64,000 nt of DNA from contig NZ_ADKM02000091.1 in NCBI RefSeq assembly GCF_000178155.2, positions 124,001 to 188,000 on the forward strand, read 5' to 3'. The notes below the pieces were generated by a model. It saw only the letters and a program-made list of their open reading frames with translations. It was not told where the DNA came from and searched no databases. Of this stretch, positions 51,089 through 58,219 are shown piece after piece. Position numbers and translations under genes: made by a program. Position 1 is the stretch's first letter. Each line of letters begins with the position of its first letter. This DNA is from Hominimerdicola alba 8 (GTDB lineage Bacteria; Bacillota; Clostridia; Oscillospirales; Ruminococcaceae).

Positions 51089-51322
51089 ATGAAAGCTGAT
51101 AAAAGACAGCTTGTGATAGTTTCATTAAAGGGCATCGCGGCGGCATTGCTGATTGCAGGTTGCTTTTTCGCGTTTAACGGCAGACTCCCTGCGGCGGACG
51201 ACATCAATGGCATGGTCGCACTGACGGCGGTCTGCATGGCGGGCAGTTTTGGCGGTATCATGACCGATACGGCAGAAAATGATCTTCATCCGACAGAAAA
51301 TGCAGGCAATAGCCCCATATAG
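51089..51322 (+). CDS. small two-helix membrane protein E (77 aa)
   Basis: MKADKRQLVIVSLKGIAAAL, a hydrophobic helix, the loop NGRLPAADDINGM and a second weaker helix, then a polar tail (TAENDLHPTENAGNSPI). AAAAGGAG is 8 bp upstream and GTCGGG/CCCGAC (51046-51071) forms the leader hairpin. It ends 109 bp before the ABC ATPase gene. Confidence 0.65.
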   Translation: MKADKRQLVIVSLKGIAAALLIAGCFFAFNGRLPAADDINGMVALTAVCMAGSFGGIMTDTAENDLHPTENAGNSPI

Positions 51323-51431
51323 TAAAAGATGAAAGCTTTGTGAGGTCTTTTCTTGTAAGGCGCACAAAAGACAGTTTAATGACAGCATTTTACTGCCCGT
51401 CAGCGGCGGGCAGATGACTAACAGGAGAATT

Positions 51432-52181
51432 ATGATGGAAAACGAAAAGGTGCTGGAAGTCAAAGGACTTTCCAAGCAATACAAAAAGGGCGTGTACGCT
51501 TCCGAGAAAGTCACGTTCGATGTACACAGGGGCGAGATATTCGCTCTTATAGGACCAAACGGTGCAGGCAAGACCACCACTATACGCATGATATCGACCC
51601 TTTTACAGGCAACTGAGGGCGATGCTGTGGTAAGCGGTCACAGTATACTGACCGAACCCGAAAAGGTCAGAAAGAGTATCACCTACCTGCCCGATGAAGC
51701 AGGCGCTTATAAGAACATGAAAGGTATCGACTACCTTAAATTCATGGCTGAACTCTATGCCGATAACAAGTCGCAGGCTGAGGAATATGTCAAAACAGGC
51801 AGAGAGATATGCGAACTAGGTGACAGGCTCAACGATAAGATAGCCAGCTATTCGCGAGGCATGCAGAGAAAACTTCTGCTGGCAAGGGCGATAATGTCAA
51901 AGCCCGACCTCGCCATTCTCGATGAACCGACCAGCGGTCTTGATATAATAAATGCGCTTGAGATAAGGCGTATGATAAAACAGCTGGCGGCAGAGGGCAT
52001 GAGTTTCCTGCTCTCTTCCCACAACATGCTGGAGATAGAATATGTTTCCGACAGAGTAGGCATAATCGCAAAAGGACATCTGCTGGAAACAGGCACTCCC
52101 GCCGAACTGATAGAAAAGTACAAGGCAGACAACCTCGAAGATGTATTTGAACTTGTCGTTATGAAGAAAGATATCAAGTAG
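51432..52181 (+). CDS. ABC-2 exporter ATPase (NatA-like)
   Basis: About 249 residues. Walker A GPNGAGKTT, an altered signature YSRGMQRKLLLARA in place of LSGGQ, Walker B LAILDEPTSGLD and an H-loop in LSSHNM. The overall type resembles NatA/antibiotic- or peptide-exporting ATPases. AGGAG precedes two adjacent ATGs (51432, 51435). The hairpin CTGCCCG/CGGGCAG (51393-51413) is in the gap from protein E. Pairs with the permease 12 bp downstream. Confidence 0.9.
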   Translation: MMENEKVLEVKGLSKQYKKGVYASEKVTFDVHRGEIFALIGPNGAGKTTTIRMISTLLQATEGDAVVSGHSILTEPEKVRKSITYLPDEAGAYKNMKGIDYLKFMAELYADNKSQAEEYVKTGREICELGDRLNDKIASYSRGMQRKLLLARAIMSKPDLAILDEPTSGLDIINALEIRRMIKQLAAEGMSFLLSSHNMLEIEYVSDRVGIIAKGHLLETGTPAELIEKYKADNLEDVFELVVMKKDIK

Positions 52182-52193
52182 GGGGAGAGCAGC

Positions 52194-53510
52194 ATGAAAT
52201 TTCGTACATTATTTTTGAAAGAACTGCGCGAGATGCTCAGTTCCCAGACTATCCTTATGATGATAGTGTCGGTCGTCATACTTTCCTTTGCGGGTCAGGC
52301 TATGAGCAATGCCGTCGAGGACAATGCCGAAACAATGATGGATATAAACATCTGTGACCTTGATGATACCGAGTTCACACACAATATGATAAAGTGCCTT
52401 ACAGCCAATATAAACGCTCTTGACGGCGAAGTCAATACGGTGGATATAACTTCCGATAACTACGCCGAAGAACTGAAAAAAGCTAATGTGAAGAGCGTGG
52501 TCATAATCCCGGAGGGCTTTACCGAAAGTGTTGAGAAGAGCGAAGCGGCAACGGTCAAATTCGTTCAGCGGCTCAATTCGCTGGCAACTTTGTCGAATAT
52601 GAATGCAGGTTCACAGGTGGCTGTTGACTATCTGTCAAGTGCGGTAAAGGAAGTCGTTTACAGCACAAAAGTGGCAAACGGCAAGCTGACAAGCAGTGAG
52701 GTGTCATTCCTCAACGAACCATTAAAGCTGGAAGAATCAACAGTAGTTGCTGATAAGAGCGAGGACATCTCAGCGAGCATAGTTATGTCGCTCTGCTCTG
52801 CACAGGGCATGATAGTGCCGATAATGATGTTTGTACTGGTCATGATGTCTTCTAATATGATACTCAATGCAGTCAGCACCGAGAAGATAGACAAAACACT
52901 GGAAACTCTGCTCTCTGCCCCCATATCAAGGCTCTCGGTCATCGCCGCGAAGATGCTCTCGGCTGCGGTGGTCGCAGCGATGCAGGCGGCTGTCTATATG
53001 ATAGGCGCAAAGAATATGATGAACGGCGTGCTTGACAATGTCAGCGGTGAGAGCGGCTACAGCGAAGCGCTGAATAATCTGGGACTTACGATGGACGCTT
53101 CACAGTATGTGCTGGTCGGCTTGCAGATGTTCCTGTCAATACTCATAGCACTTTCGGTATCGCTGATACTCGGCGTGCTGGCAAGGGACGCAAAAAGCGC
53201 ACAGACGCTCACACTGCCCATCATGATGTGTACTATGATACCTTATATGCTGTCGATGTTCGTTGATATAAAAACAATGTCGCCTGCGGTAAGGTATATC
53301 GTCTACGCGATACCTTTTACTCACTCCTTCATGGCATCTGAGAACGCTATGTTCGGCAATACGGGCGTATATGTCGGCGGACTCATCTATCAGGTGATAT
53401 TCTTAGCAGTCTGCATGTTCCTCGCACTGAGGATATTCATGAGTGACAGGATATTCACCATGTCTATCGGCGGAAGAAGAGCAAAAACAGGCGGCGAAGC
53501 ATCTCAGTAA
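52194..53510 (+). CDS. ABC-2 exporter permease (NatB-like)
   Basis: 438 residues: an N-terminal helix (SQTILMMIVSVVILSFAG), a large extracytoplasmic domain (about residues 40-200), and five or six C-terminal helices (GMIVPIMMFVLVMMSSNMIL, LSVIAAKMLSAAVVAAMQ and following). This is the NatB/ABC-2 layout. The cargo is unknown; the upstream small membrane proteins are either cargo, partners or immunity factors (inference). GGGGGAGAG precedes the ATG. Confidence 0.88.
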   Translation: MKFRTLFLKELREMLSSQTILMMIVSVVILSFAGQAMSNAVEDNAETMMDINICDLDDTEFTHNMIKCLTANINALDGEVNTVDITSDNYAEELKKANVKSVVIIPEGFTESVEKSEAATVKFVQRLNSLATLSNMNAGSQVAVDYLSSAVKEVVYSTKVANGKLTSSEVSFLNEPLKLEESTVVADKSEDISASIVMSLCSAQGMIVPIMMFVLVMMSSNMILNAVSTEKIDKTLETLLSAPISRLSVIAAKMLSAAVVAAMQAAVYMIGAKNMMNGVLDNVSGESGYSEALNNLGLTMDASQYVLVGLQMFLSILIALSVSLILGVLARDAKSAQTLTLPIMMCTMIPYMLSMFVDIKTMSPAVRYIVYAIPFTHSFMASENAMFGNTGVYVGGLIYQVIFLAVCMFLALRIFMSDRIFTMSIGGRRAKTGGEASQ

Positions 53511-53657
53511 CAGCTACAGATAAAGACAGAAAAGCTATAGTGTAAAAAAGCGCATGTCATCGGCGGGCGACAGCACAGCGATATGAAAAGAAACTCAAAT
53601 CAAACGGAAGATGAAACAAACAACAGACTATAAGACAGAACAAGAACGTTAGTCGGC

Positions 53658-53671
53658 AGGGGATATCCCCT
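53658..53671 (+). promoter_or_regulatory. palindromic hairpin before a small gene
   Basis: AGGGGATATCCCCT, a perfect palindrome, 11 bp before AGGTGATG. Same placement as the hairpins in the upstream small-gene cluster. Confidence 0.6.
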
Positions 53672-53693
53672 ATTCAGAACAGGTGATGACAAA

Positions 53694-53846
53694 ATGAACG
53701 AGTATAAAATAATCAAGGCGACCCGCGACAAGGGTTTCAGAACGGCAGCACAGGTCATGAAATATATGTCCGCAAGGGGCTGGACGGCAGTGAATGTCCG
53801 CCCGCAGGACGACAGTGTGCTGATAACATTTAAAAAAGATATATAA
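53694..53846 (+). CDS. small soluble protein (50 aa)
   Basis: Reads MNEYKIIKATRDKGFRTAAQ, then VMKYMSARGWTAVNVRP and an end in VLITFKKDI. The layout (start xEYK, GW in the middle, beta-strand end) recalls the short DUF4177-type proteins, but the match is by eye. AGGTGATG is 8 bp upstream. Begins 183 bp after the exporter permease; a hairpin precedes it. No function known. Confidence 0.6.
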   Translation: MNEYKIIKATRDKGFRTAAQVMKYMSARGWTAVNVRPQDDSVLITFKKDI

Positions 53847-53866
53847 TAGAAAGAACGGGACAACAA

Positions 53867-54043
53867 ATGAAAACAAGAAGTATCATCAGAATGGTCACGG
53901 CGGCACTTGCGGCAGGCGCGGCAGTGCTCGGTATGCTGTCAACGGTGTGCGCGACAGGCGTTTCGGAAGAGCAAATACCCGAAGAAAAACCTGTCTATGC
54001 CGTGTGCAGAGGACTCCTGCCTACCCATGTCACAATAAGATGA
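53867..54043 (+). CDS. small secreted protein (58 aa)
   Basis: Starts MKTRSIIRMVTAALAAGAAV with a hydrophobic core to LGMLSTVCATG, likely a signal peptide cleaved near residue 30, leaving about 28 residues (VSEEQIPEEKPVYAVCRGLL and PTHVTIR). The ribosome site is weak (GGGACAA). Its short charged mature part and its place after an ABC-2 exporter make a secreted peptide plausible. No family recognised. Confidence 0.5.
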   Translation: MKTRSIIRMVTAALAAGAAVLGMLSTVCATGVSEEQIPEEKPVYAVCRGLLPTHVTIR

Positions 54044-54054
54044 CACCCATAAAT

Positions 54055-54209
54055 GTGATAAATATGTCACTGTGATGTATTTATCACATTTATTTTACCC
54101 TGATTTTGTGTAAGCCTACAAAAGTGATAAAAACATCACTTTTTCTGTTGACTTCTGCCTGTAGAAGTGATATAATTATCACATCAGGTGAGAAATATAT
54201 CACCTGATG
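54055..54209 (+). promoter_or_regulatory. five-copy GTGA-N8-TCAC operator array and promoter
   Basis: 16-bp sites: GTGATAAATATGTCAC (54055-54070), GTGATGTATTTATCAC (54072-54087), GTGATAAAAACATCAC (54124-54139), GTGATATAATTATCAC (54167-54182) and GTGAGAAATATATCAC (54188-54203). The last lies in a 28-bp palindrome (54182-54209). Promoter: TTGACT (54148-54153), 17-bp spacer, TATAAT (54171-54176). Site 4 covers the -10, site 5 the start region, so repression is expected. Confidence 0.85.
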
Positions 54210-54255
54210 CGGAAAGACAATAAAACTATAGACAGAGCAAACGGAGGCAGAAAAA

Positions 54256-54813
54256 ATGAAACAGGACAAGACGATCAAGGAACTTTATGAAAAGTATAAG
54301 AAGCCCGATATGACCCGCGCTGAGCGTCAGGAACTTATGGAAACCATATACAGAGAGCGCTACAAGCAGGATCCCCGCAAACCCATCACTCAGAAAGGGC
54401 AGGCTTTGCTGAATCTGGTATTCGGTGCTGTTATGACGGTGGAAAGCGTACTGGAGCTTACTTGTGCGCGTCTGCTGGGCAGTAATGGTCTGGGCATTCT
54501 GTCAATGGTATCTATGGCGGTGATACTGCTTATGATCTTTTTTGAACATAAGCGTAAAAAAGAACCTGCTGACGAGATGACAAAGACATTCATGCTGAAA
54601 GCGGCATCTTTAGCCGCAGTTTGTGAACTGACAGTCATGTTTGTTATGATGCTGGCAGTAATTATCGTGAACAACGCACGAGGTATCAATAATATAGTCG
54701 TGAACTGCGACCAGCTGTTCGATACAGCAAGCCTTCTGCTGGGCGTTTATATGACAGTCAGATACGGCGCATATCTCTGGCTTGACAGGGCTCCCGCCTG
54801 TGAGGAGGAATGA
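54256..54813 (+). CDS. membrane protein of unknown function (185 aa)
   Basis: N-terminal charged helix (KTIKELYEKYKKPDMTRAER...RERYKQDP, residues 1-~45), then four hydrophobic helices (GAVMTVESVLELTC, GILSMVSMAVILLMIFF, ASLAAVCELTVMFVMMLAVI, FDTASLLLGVYMTVRYGAY). I do not recognise the family. ACGGAGG precedes the ATG. First gene behind the five-operator promoter; the XRE regulator and CPBP protease follow. Confidence 0.78.
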   Translation: MKQDKTIKELYEKYKKPDMTRAERQELMETIYRERYKQDPRKPITQKGQALLNLVFGAVMTVESVLELTCARLLGSNGLGILSMVSMAVILLMIFFEHKRKKEPADEMTKTFMLKAASLAAVCELTVMFVMMLAVIIVNNARGINNIVVNCDQLFDTASLLLGVYMTVRYGAYLWLDRAPACEEE

Positions 54814-54816
54814 GCG

Positions 54817-54873
54817 ATGAACAATAAAGCAGTTTCTCCCGAAGCGTTGACAGCGAGGTCTGACCATGCCTGA
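54817..54873 (+). CDS. possible 18-codon leader peptide
   Basis: ATG at 54817, 7 bp after GAGGA, encodes [18 protein letters not shown] and stops inside the start of the XRE gene (8-bp overlap). Size and overlap suggest translational coupling; expression is unproven. Confidence 0.3.
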   Translation: MNNKAVSPEALTARSDHA

Positions 54874-55075
54874 GTTAAAAACAAGATTAAAGGAATACCG
54901 CGCCGCTCAAAACATGAAACAGGGTGACCTTGCCGAATTGGTGGGTGTCAGGCGCGAAACTATCATACGACTGGAAAAAGGACAGTATAACCCGTCACTC
55001 AAACTGGCTATGGATATAGCAAAAGTTTTCGGGGCAACTGTTGAAGAAATATTCTCTTTTGAAGAAGATCAATAA
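54866..55075 (+). CDS. XRE-family transcription regulator (69 aa)
   Basis: Short cytoplasmic HTH protein: [58 protein letters not shown]. This is the minimal Cro/CI-like domain found with membrane proteins in Firmicutes (YozG/YvaO type). It is the best candidate to bind the GTGA-N8-TCAC sites upstream of its own operon. GAGG is 7 bp before the ATG. Confidence 0.88.
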   Translation: MPELKTRLKEYRAAQNMKQGDLAELVGVRRETIIRLEKGQYNPSLKLAMDIAKVFGATVEEIFSFEEDQ

Positions 55076-55092
55076 GAAAGGAATAAACAATT

Positions 55093-56004
55093 ATGGAGAA
55101 CGATTTTTCACAGGGATATATCCAAACAGACGGACAGTACGCACCGCCGCCCGCACCGAGAGCATCGGGCGCAAAGACTGCGGCAGTGGTCATCGGTACG
55201 ATAGTCGGCTATCTGGTCATCAGCGGCCTTTCGGGTGCTCTTATAACCGGATTGCTGAAATTCAAGCCGAGCAACGATTATCAGATACAGTTTTTAGGCT
55301 CGATACCCGTTTTCCTGTTCCTGTTCGTCATGCTTTATTTTGCACTCGGCAAGAAAAAGGCTGTCACAATGAAAGGCAACGGCTTTCTCAAAGGTCTGAT
55401 CGCAGGCGGCTATCTGTTAGTTGCAGGTATAATAAACTTCCTGTCGGGCATGTTCACCCATGTCAATGATAAAGGTGTGTCCGAATACGGTATGCCTGAG
55501 GGTATGCACTTCGGCAGTTTGCAGGTGTGGTGCATCGCGGCGCTGATACTCAGCGCGGGCATCTGTGAAGAACTGATGTTCAGGGGCATAATACTTAATG
55601 CCTTGCGCGACTTCTTCGGCAGGGACACATTTAAAGGCACAGCTCTTGCGATATTCATTTCAGGCGCAATGTTCGGCTGTCTGCATTTTATCAACCTGCT
55701 GGCAGGTGTGTCTTTGCTCAATGTTATCATACAGGTCGTGTCGGTCATAGGCATGGGGTTCTTTTTCGGCGCAGTCTATTGCAGATGCGGCAATTTAAAG
55801 GTGACTATGTTCATACACGCTCTGGTAGATATTTGTATACTTATCCCTCAGAGTATGCAGACACACTCGGCAGATCTGGGGAAGTCGCTCAATGACAGCA
55901 TAAACCCTATGGCACTTGTCAGCATCATCACCTACACAGCTATCACACTTTTCCTGCTGAGGAAAGAAGTCAGAGGTCAGCTTTTCACATATACCGTTGA
56001 ATGA
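55093..56004 (+). CDS. CPBP-family intramembrane protease
   Basis: 303 residues with about eight helices after a proline-rich cytoplasmic N-terminus (YAPPPAPRASG). Abi/CPBP motifs: EELMFRGIILNALRDFFG (EExxxR), FGCLHFINLL (FxxxH) and FIHALVDICI (HxxxD). Rce1-like glutamic proteases; in Firmicutes such genes often sit beside bacteriocin or peptide-export genes and may give immunity or process peptides. Start 17 bp after the XRE gene, with AAAGGAA. Confidence 0.86.
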   Translation: MENDFSQGYIQTDGQYAPPPAPRASGAKTAAVVIGTIVGYLVISGLSGALITGLLKFKPSNDYQIQFLGSIPVFLFLFVMLYFALGKKKAVTMKGNGFLKGLIAGGYLLVAGIINFLSGMFTHVNDKGVSEYGMPEGMHFGSLQVWCIAALILSAGICEELMFRGIILNALRDFFGRDTFKGTALAIFISGAMFGCLHFINLLAGVSLLNVIIQVVSVIGMGFFFGAVYCRCGNLKVTMFIHALVDICILIPQSMQTHSADLGKSLNDSINPMALVSIITYTAITLFLLRKEVRGQLFTYTVE

Positions 56005-56029
56005 TCTCACATCAGAATACAGATATCAG

Positions 56030-56060
56030 GCGCTCACAGAAGTTCTGTGGGCGCTTTTTT
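56030..56060 (+). terminator. terminator after the CPBP gene
   Basis: GCGCTCACAGAA pairs with TTCTGTGGGCGC, followed by six T. Confidence 0.88.
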
Positions 56061-56154
56061 GCGGCAGACAGTCCATGCGATATGTTAAAGACCGTCATCG
56101 CCTCATACAGAAAATATTCACTTGATAACAGATATTGGTAAATCTGACTCGTAA

Positions 56155-56285
56155 GTTAGTTTTAACTAACGTTAACTCTGATCCAAACCGCCAAACTGCG
56201 GACTTTAAAACAGACTCGAAAAAGTTAGCTCAAATTAAAAATTTTTGTAAAAAGACTTGATTTGAGAAGTAAAATGTAGTATTAT
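56155..56285 (+). promoter_or_regulatory. promoter and palindrome upstream of the GGGtGRT operon
   Basis: GTTAGTT-TT-AACTAAC (56155-56170) is a perfect palindrome; GTTAACT follows it and AGTTAGCT recurs near 56223. Promoter: TTGATT (56257-56262), 17-bp spacer, TATTAT (56280-56285). Nothing else is seen in 56061-56334. Confidence 0.6.
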
Positions 56286-56334
56286 ATTATAGAAGGCGGC
56301 AAGTTCGCCTAAAAACCGAAAGGAGTATTTATCA

Positions 56335-57027
56335 ATGATCTATTCGCACGAAGTTGAAACAATGTGCCCTATCGCACAGGGCGTTGCTCACGGCGCTGCT
56401 CCTATCCCTGAGGAGGCTAAGTGGGTCAAGGCAAAGGAGATAAAGGATATTTCCGGCTTTACACACGGCATCGGCTGGTGTGCACCTCAGCAGGGTACCT
56501 GCAAGCTGACACTGAATGTCAAGGAGGGCGTTATACAGGAGGCTCTGGTAGAAACTATCGGCTGCTCAGGTATGACCCATTCTGCTGCTATGGCATCTGA
56601 GATACTGCCCGGCAGAACTATCCTCGAGGCTCTGAATACCGACCTCGTTTGTGACGCTATCAACACCGCTATGAGAGAGCTGTTCCTGCAGATCGTTTAC
56701 GGTCGTTCGCAGTCCGCATTCTCTGAGGACGGTCTGGTAGTAGGCGCAGGTCTGGAAGATCTGGGCAAGGGTCTGCGTTCACAGGTAGGTACTATGTACG
56801 GTACACTGGCTAAGGGTCCCCGCTATCTGGAGATGACCGACGGCTATGTTACAGGTCTGGCACTGAATGAGGACAATGAGATCATCGGCTATAAGTTCGT
56901 TAACTTCGGCAAGATGATGGACTTCATCAAGGCTGGCGATGACGCTAACACAGCTTTCGAGAAGGCACAGGGTCAGTACGGCAGAGTTGCTGATGCCGTT
57001 AAGATCGTTGACCCCAGAAAGGAATAA
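56335..57027 (+). CDS. NifU-like iron-sulfur scaffold protein, partner of GGGtGRT protein
   Basis: 230 residues of the NifU/IscU-N-like family that accompanies GGGtGRT proteins. Cysteines that may bind a cluster: GWCAPQQGTCKL and ETIGCSGMTHSA, plus one in TMCPIAQG. The C-terminal part (GYVTGLALNEDNEIIGYKFV) is specific to this group. AAAGGAG precedes the ATG. It sits 14 bp before the GGGtGRT gene; the pair is conserved in anaerobic Firmicutes and its role is unknown. Confidence 0.85.
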   Translation: MIYSHEVETMCPIAQGVAHGAAPIPEEAKWVKAKEIKDISGFTHGIGWCAPQQGTCKLTLNVKEGVIQEALVETIGCSGMTHSAAMASEILPGRTILEALNTDLVCDAINTAMRELFLQIVYGRSQSAFSEDGLVVGAGLEDLGKGLRSQVGTMYGTLAKGPRYLEMTDGYVTGLALNEDNEIIGYKFVNFGKMMDFIKAGDDANTAFEKAQGQYGRVADAVKIVDPRKE

Positions 57028-57041
57028 GGAGGATCAGTAAA

Positions 57042-58043
57042 ATGGCATTATTTGAGTCTTATGAGAGAAGAGAAAAGCAGATCCTTGCCGTTATAAAGGA
57101 ATACGGCATCAATTCCATCGAGGAGTGCGCTGATGTCTGCAAGGCAAAGGGTCTGGATATATACAAGCTGGTCGAGGGCATTCAGCCTATCTGCTTCGAG
57201 AACGCTAAGTGGGCTTACACTGTAGGCTGCGCTATCGCTATCAAGAAGGGCTGCACCAGGGCTGCTGACGCTGCTGCTGCTATCGGTGAAGGTCTTCAGG
57301 CTTTCTGCATCCCCGGTTCTGTTGCAGATCAGAGAAAAGTTGGTCTGGGTCACGGCAATCTGGGCAAGATGCTGCTGGAAGAGGATACCGAGTGCTTCGC
57401 TTTCCTGGCAGGTCACGAGTCCTTCGCTGCTGCTGAGGGCGCTATCGGTATAGCTGAAAAGGCTAACAAGGTAAGAAAGAAACCTCTGAGAGTTATCCTG
57501 AACGGTCTGGGCAAGGACGCTGCACAGATCATCGCACGTATCAACGGCTTCACCTACGTTGAAACTGAGATGGATTACCACACAGGCGAGGTCAAGGAAG
57601 TATTCCGCAAGGCATACTCCGACGGTCTGAGAGCAAAGGTAAACTGCTACGGTGCAAACGATGTTACCGAAGGCGTTGCTATCATGTGGAAGGAGAACGT
57701 TGACGTTTCCATCACAGGTAACTCCACTAACCCCACTCGTTTCCAGCACCCTGTTGCAGGTACATACAAGAAGGAAAGAACTGACGCAGGCAAGAAGTAC
57801 TTCTCTGTTGCTTCGGGCGGCGGCACAGGCAGAACTCTGCACCCCGATAACATGGCAGCAGGTCCCGCTTCCTACGGTATGACCGATACAATGGGTCGTA
57901 TGCACTCTGATGCACAGTTTGCAGGTTCGTCCTCAGTTCCCGCTCACGTTGAGATGATGGGTCTGATAGGCATGGGCAACAACCCCATGGTTGGTGCTAC
58001 TGTTGCTTGCGCAGTTGCTGTTGAAGAGGCTATGAAGGGCTAA
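57042..58043 (+). CDS. GGGtGRT protein
   Basis: 333 residues, named for the motif seen here as ASGGGTGRTLHPDN near residue 257. Also present: GKMLLEEDTECFAFLAGHES, NGLGKDAAQIIARINGFTYV and GNSTNPTRFQHPVAGTYKKE. Cytoplasmic, no membrane segments. AAGGAGG precedes the ATG. Codon use is strongly biased (CTG, GGC, AAG), suggesting high expression. Function is unknown; linkage to the scaffold gene points to Fe-S biology. Confidence 0.9.
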   Translation: MALFESYERREKQILAVIKEYGINSIEECADVCKAKGLDIYKLVEGIQPICFENAKWAYTVGCAIAIKKGCTRAADAAAAIGEGLQAFCIPGSVADQRKVGLGHGNLGKMLLEEDTECFAFLAGHESFAAAEGAIGIAEKANKVRKKPLRVILNGLGKDAAQIIARINGFTYVETEMDYHTGEVKEVFRKAYSDGLRAKVNCYGANDVTEGVAIMWKENVDVSITGNSTNPTRFQHPVAGTYKKERTDAGKKYFSVASGGGTGRTLHPDNMAAGPASYGMTDTMGRMHSDAQFAGSSSVPAHVEMMGLIGMGNNPMVGATVACAVAVEEAMKG

Positions 58044-58105
58044 AATACGTTGTTTTCTGAATTTCAGAAATTTAACAAAATTTGCCAAACAGCTCGAAAA
58101 CACGA

Positions 58106-58172
58106 TTTGTCACCCATTTGTCACCCTAAATTCTAAGTGGATGACAAGGCGGATGACAAAATCGGATGACAA
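58106..58172. repeat. five TTGTCAYCC/GGRTGACAA repeats at a region boundary
   Basis: TTTGTCACCC at 58106-58115 and 58117-58126; GGATGACAA at 58139-58147, 58151-58159 and 58164-58172, inverted relative to the first two. They mark the change from the GGGtGRT operon to accessory genes. Could be recombinase or regulator sites. Confidence 0.6.
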
Positions 58173-58182
58173 GAATCATAAA

Positions 58183-58219
58183 CCGCCGTTCAGGTTCGTC
58201 CTGAGCGGCGGCTTTTTTT
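58183..58219 (+). terminator. terminator of the GGGtGRT operon
   Basis: CCGCCGTTCAGG pairs with CCTGAGCGGCGG (one mismatch), followed by seven T. It reaches the stop of the convergent ATPase gene. Confidence 0.85.
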
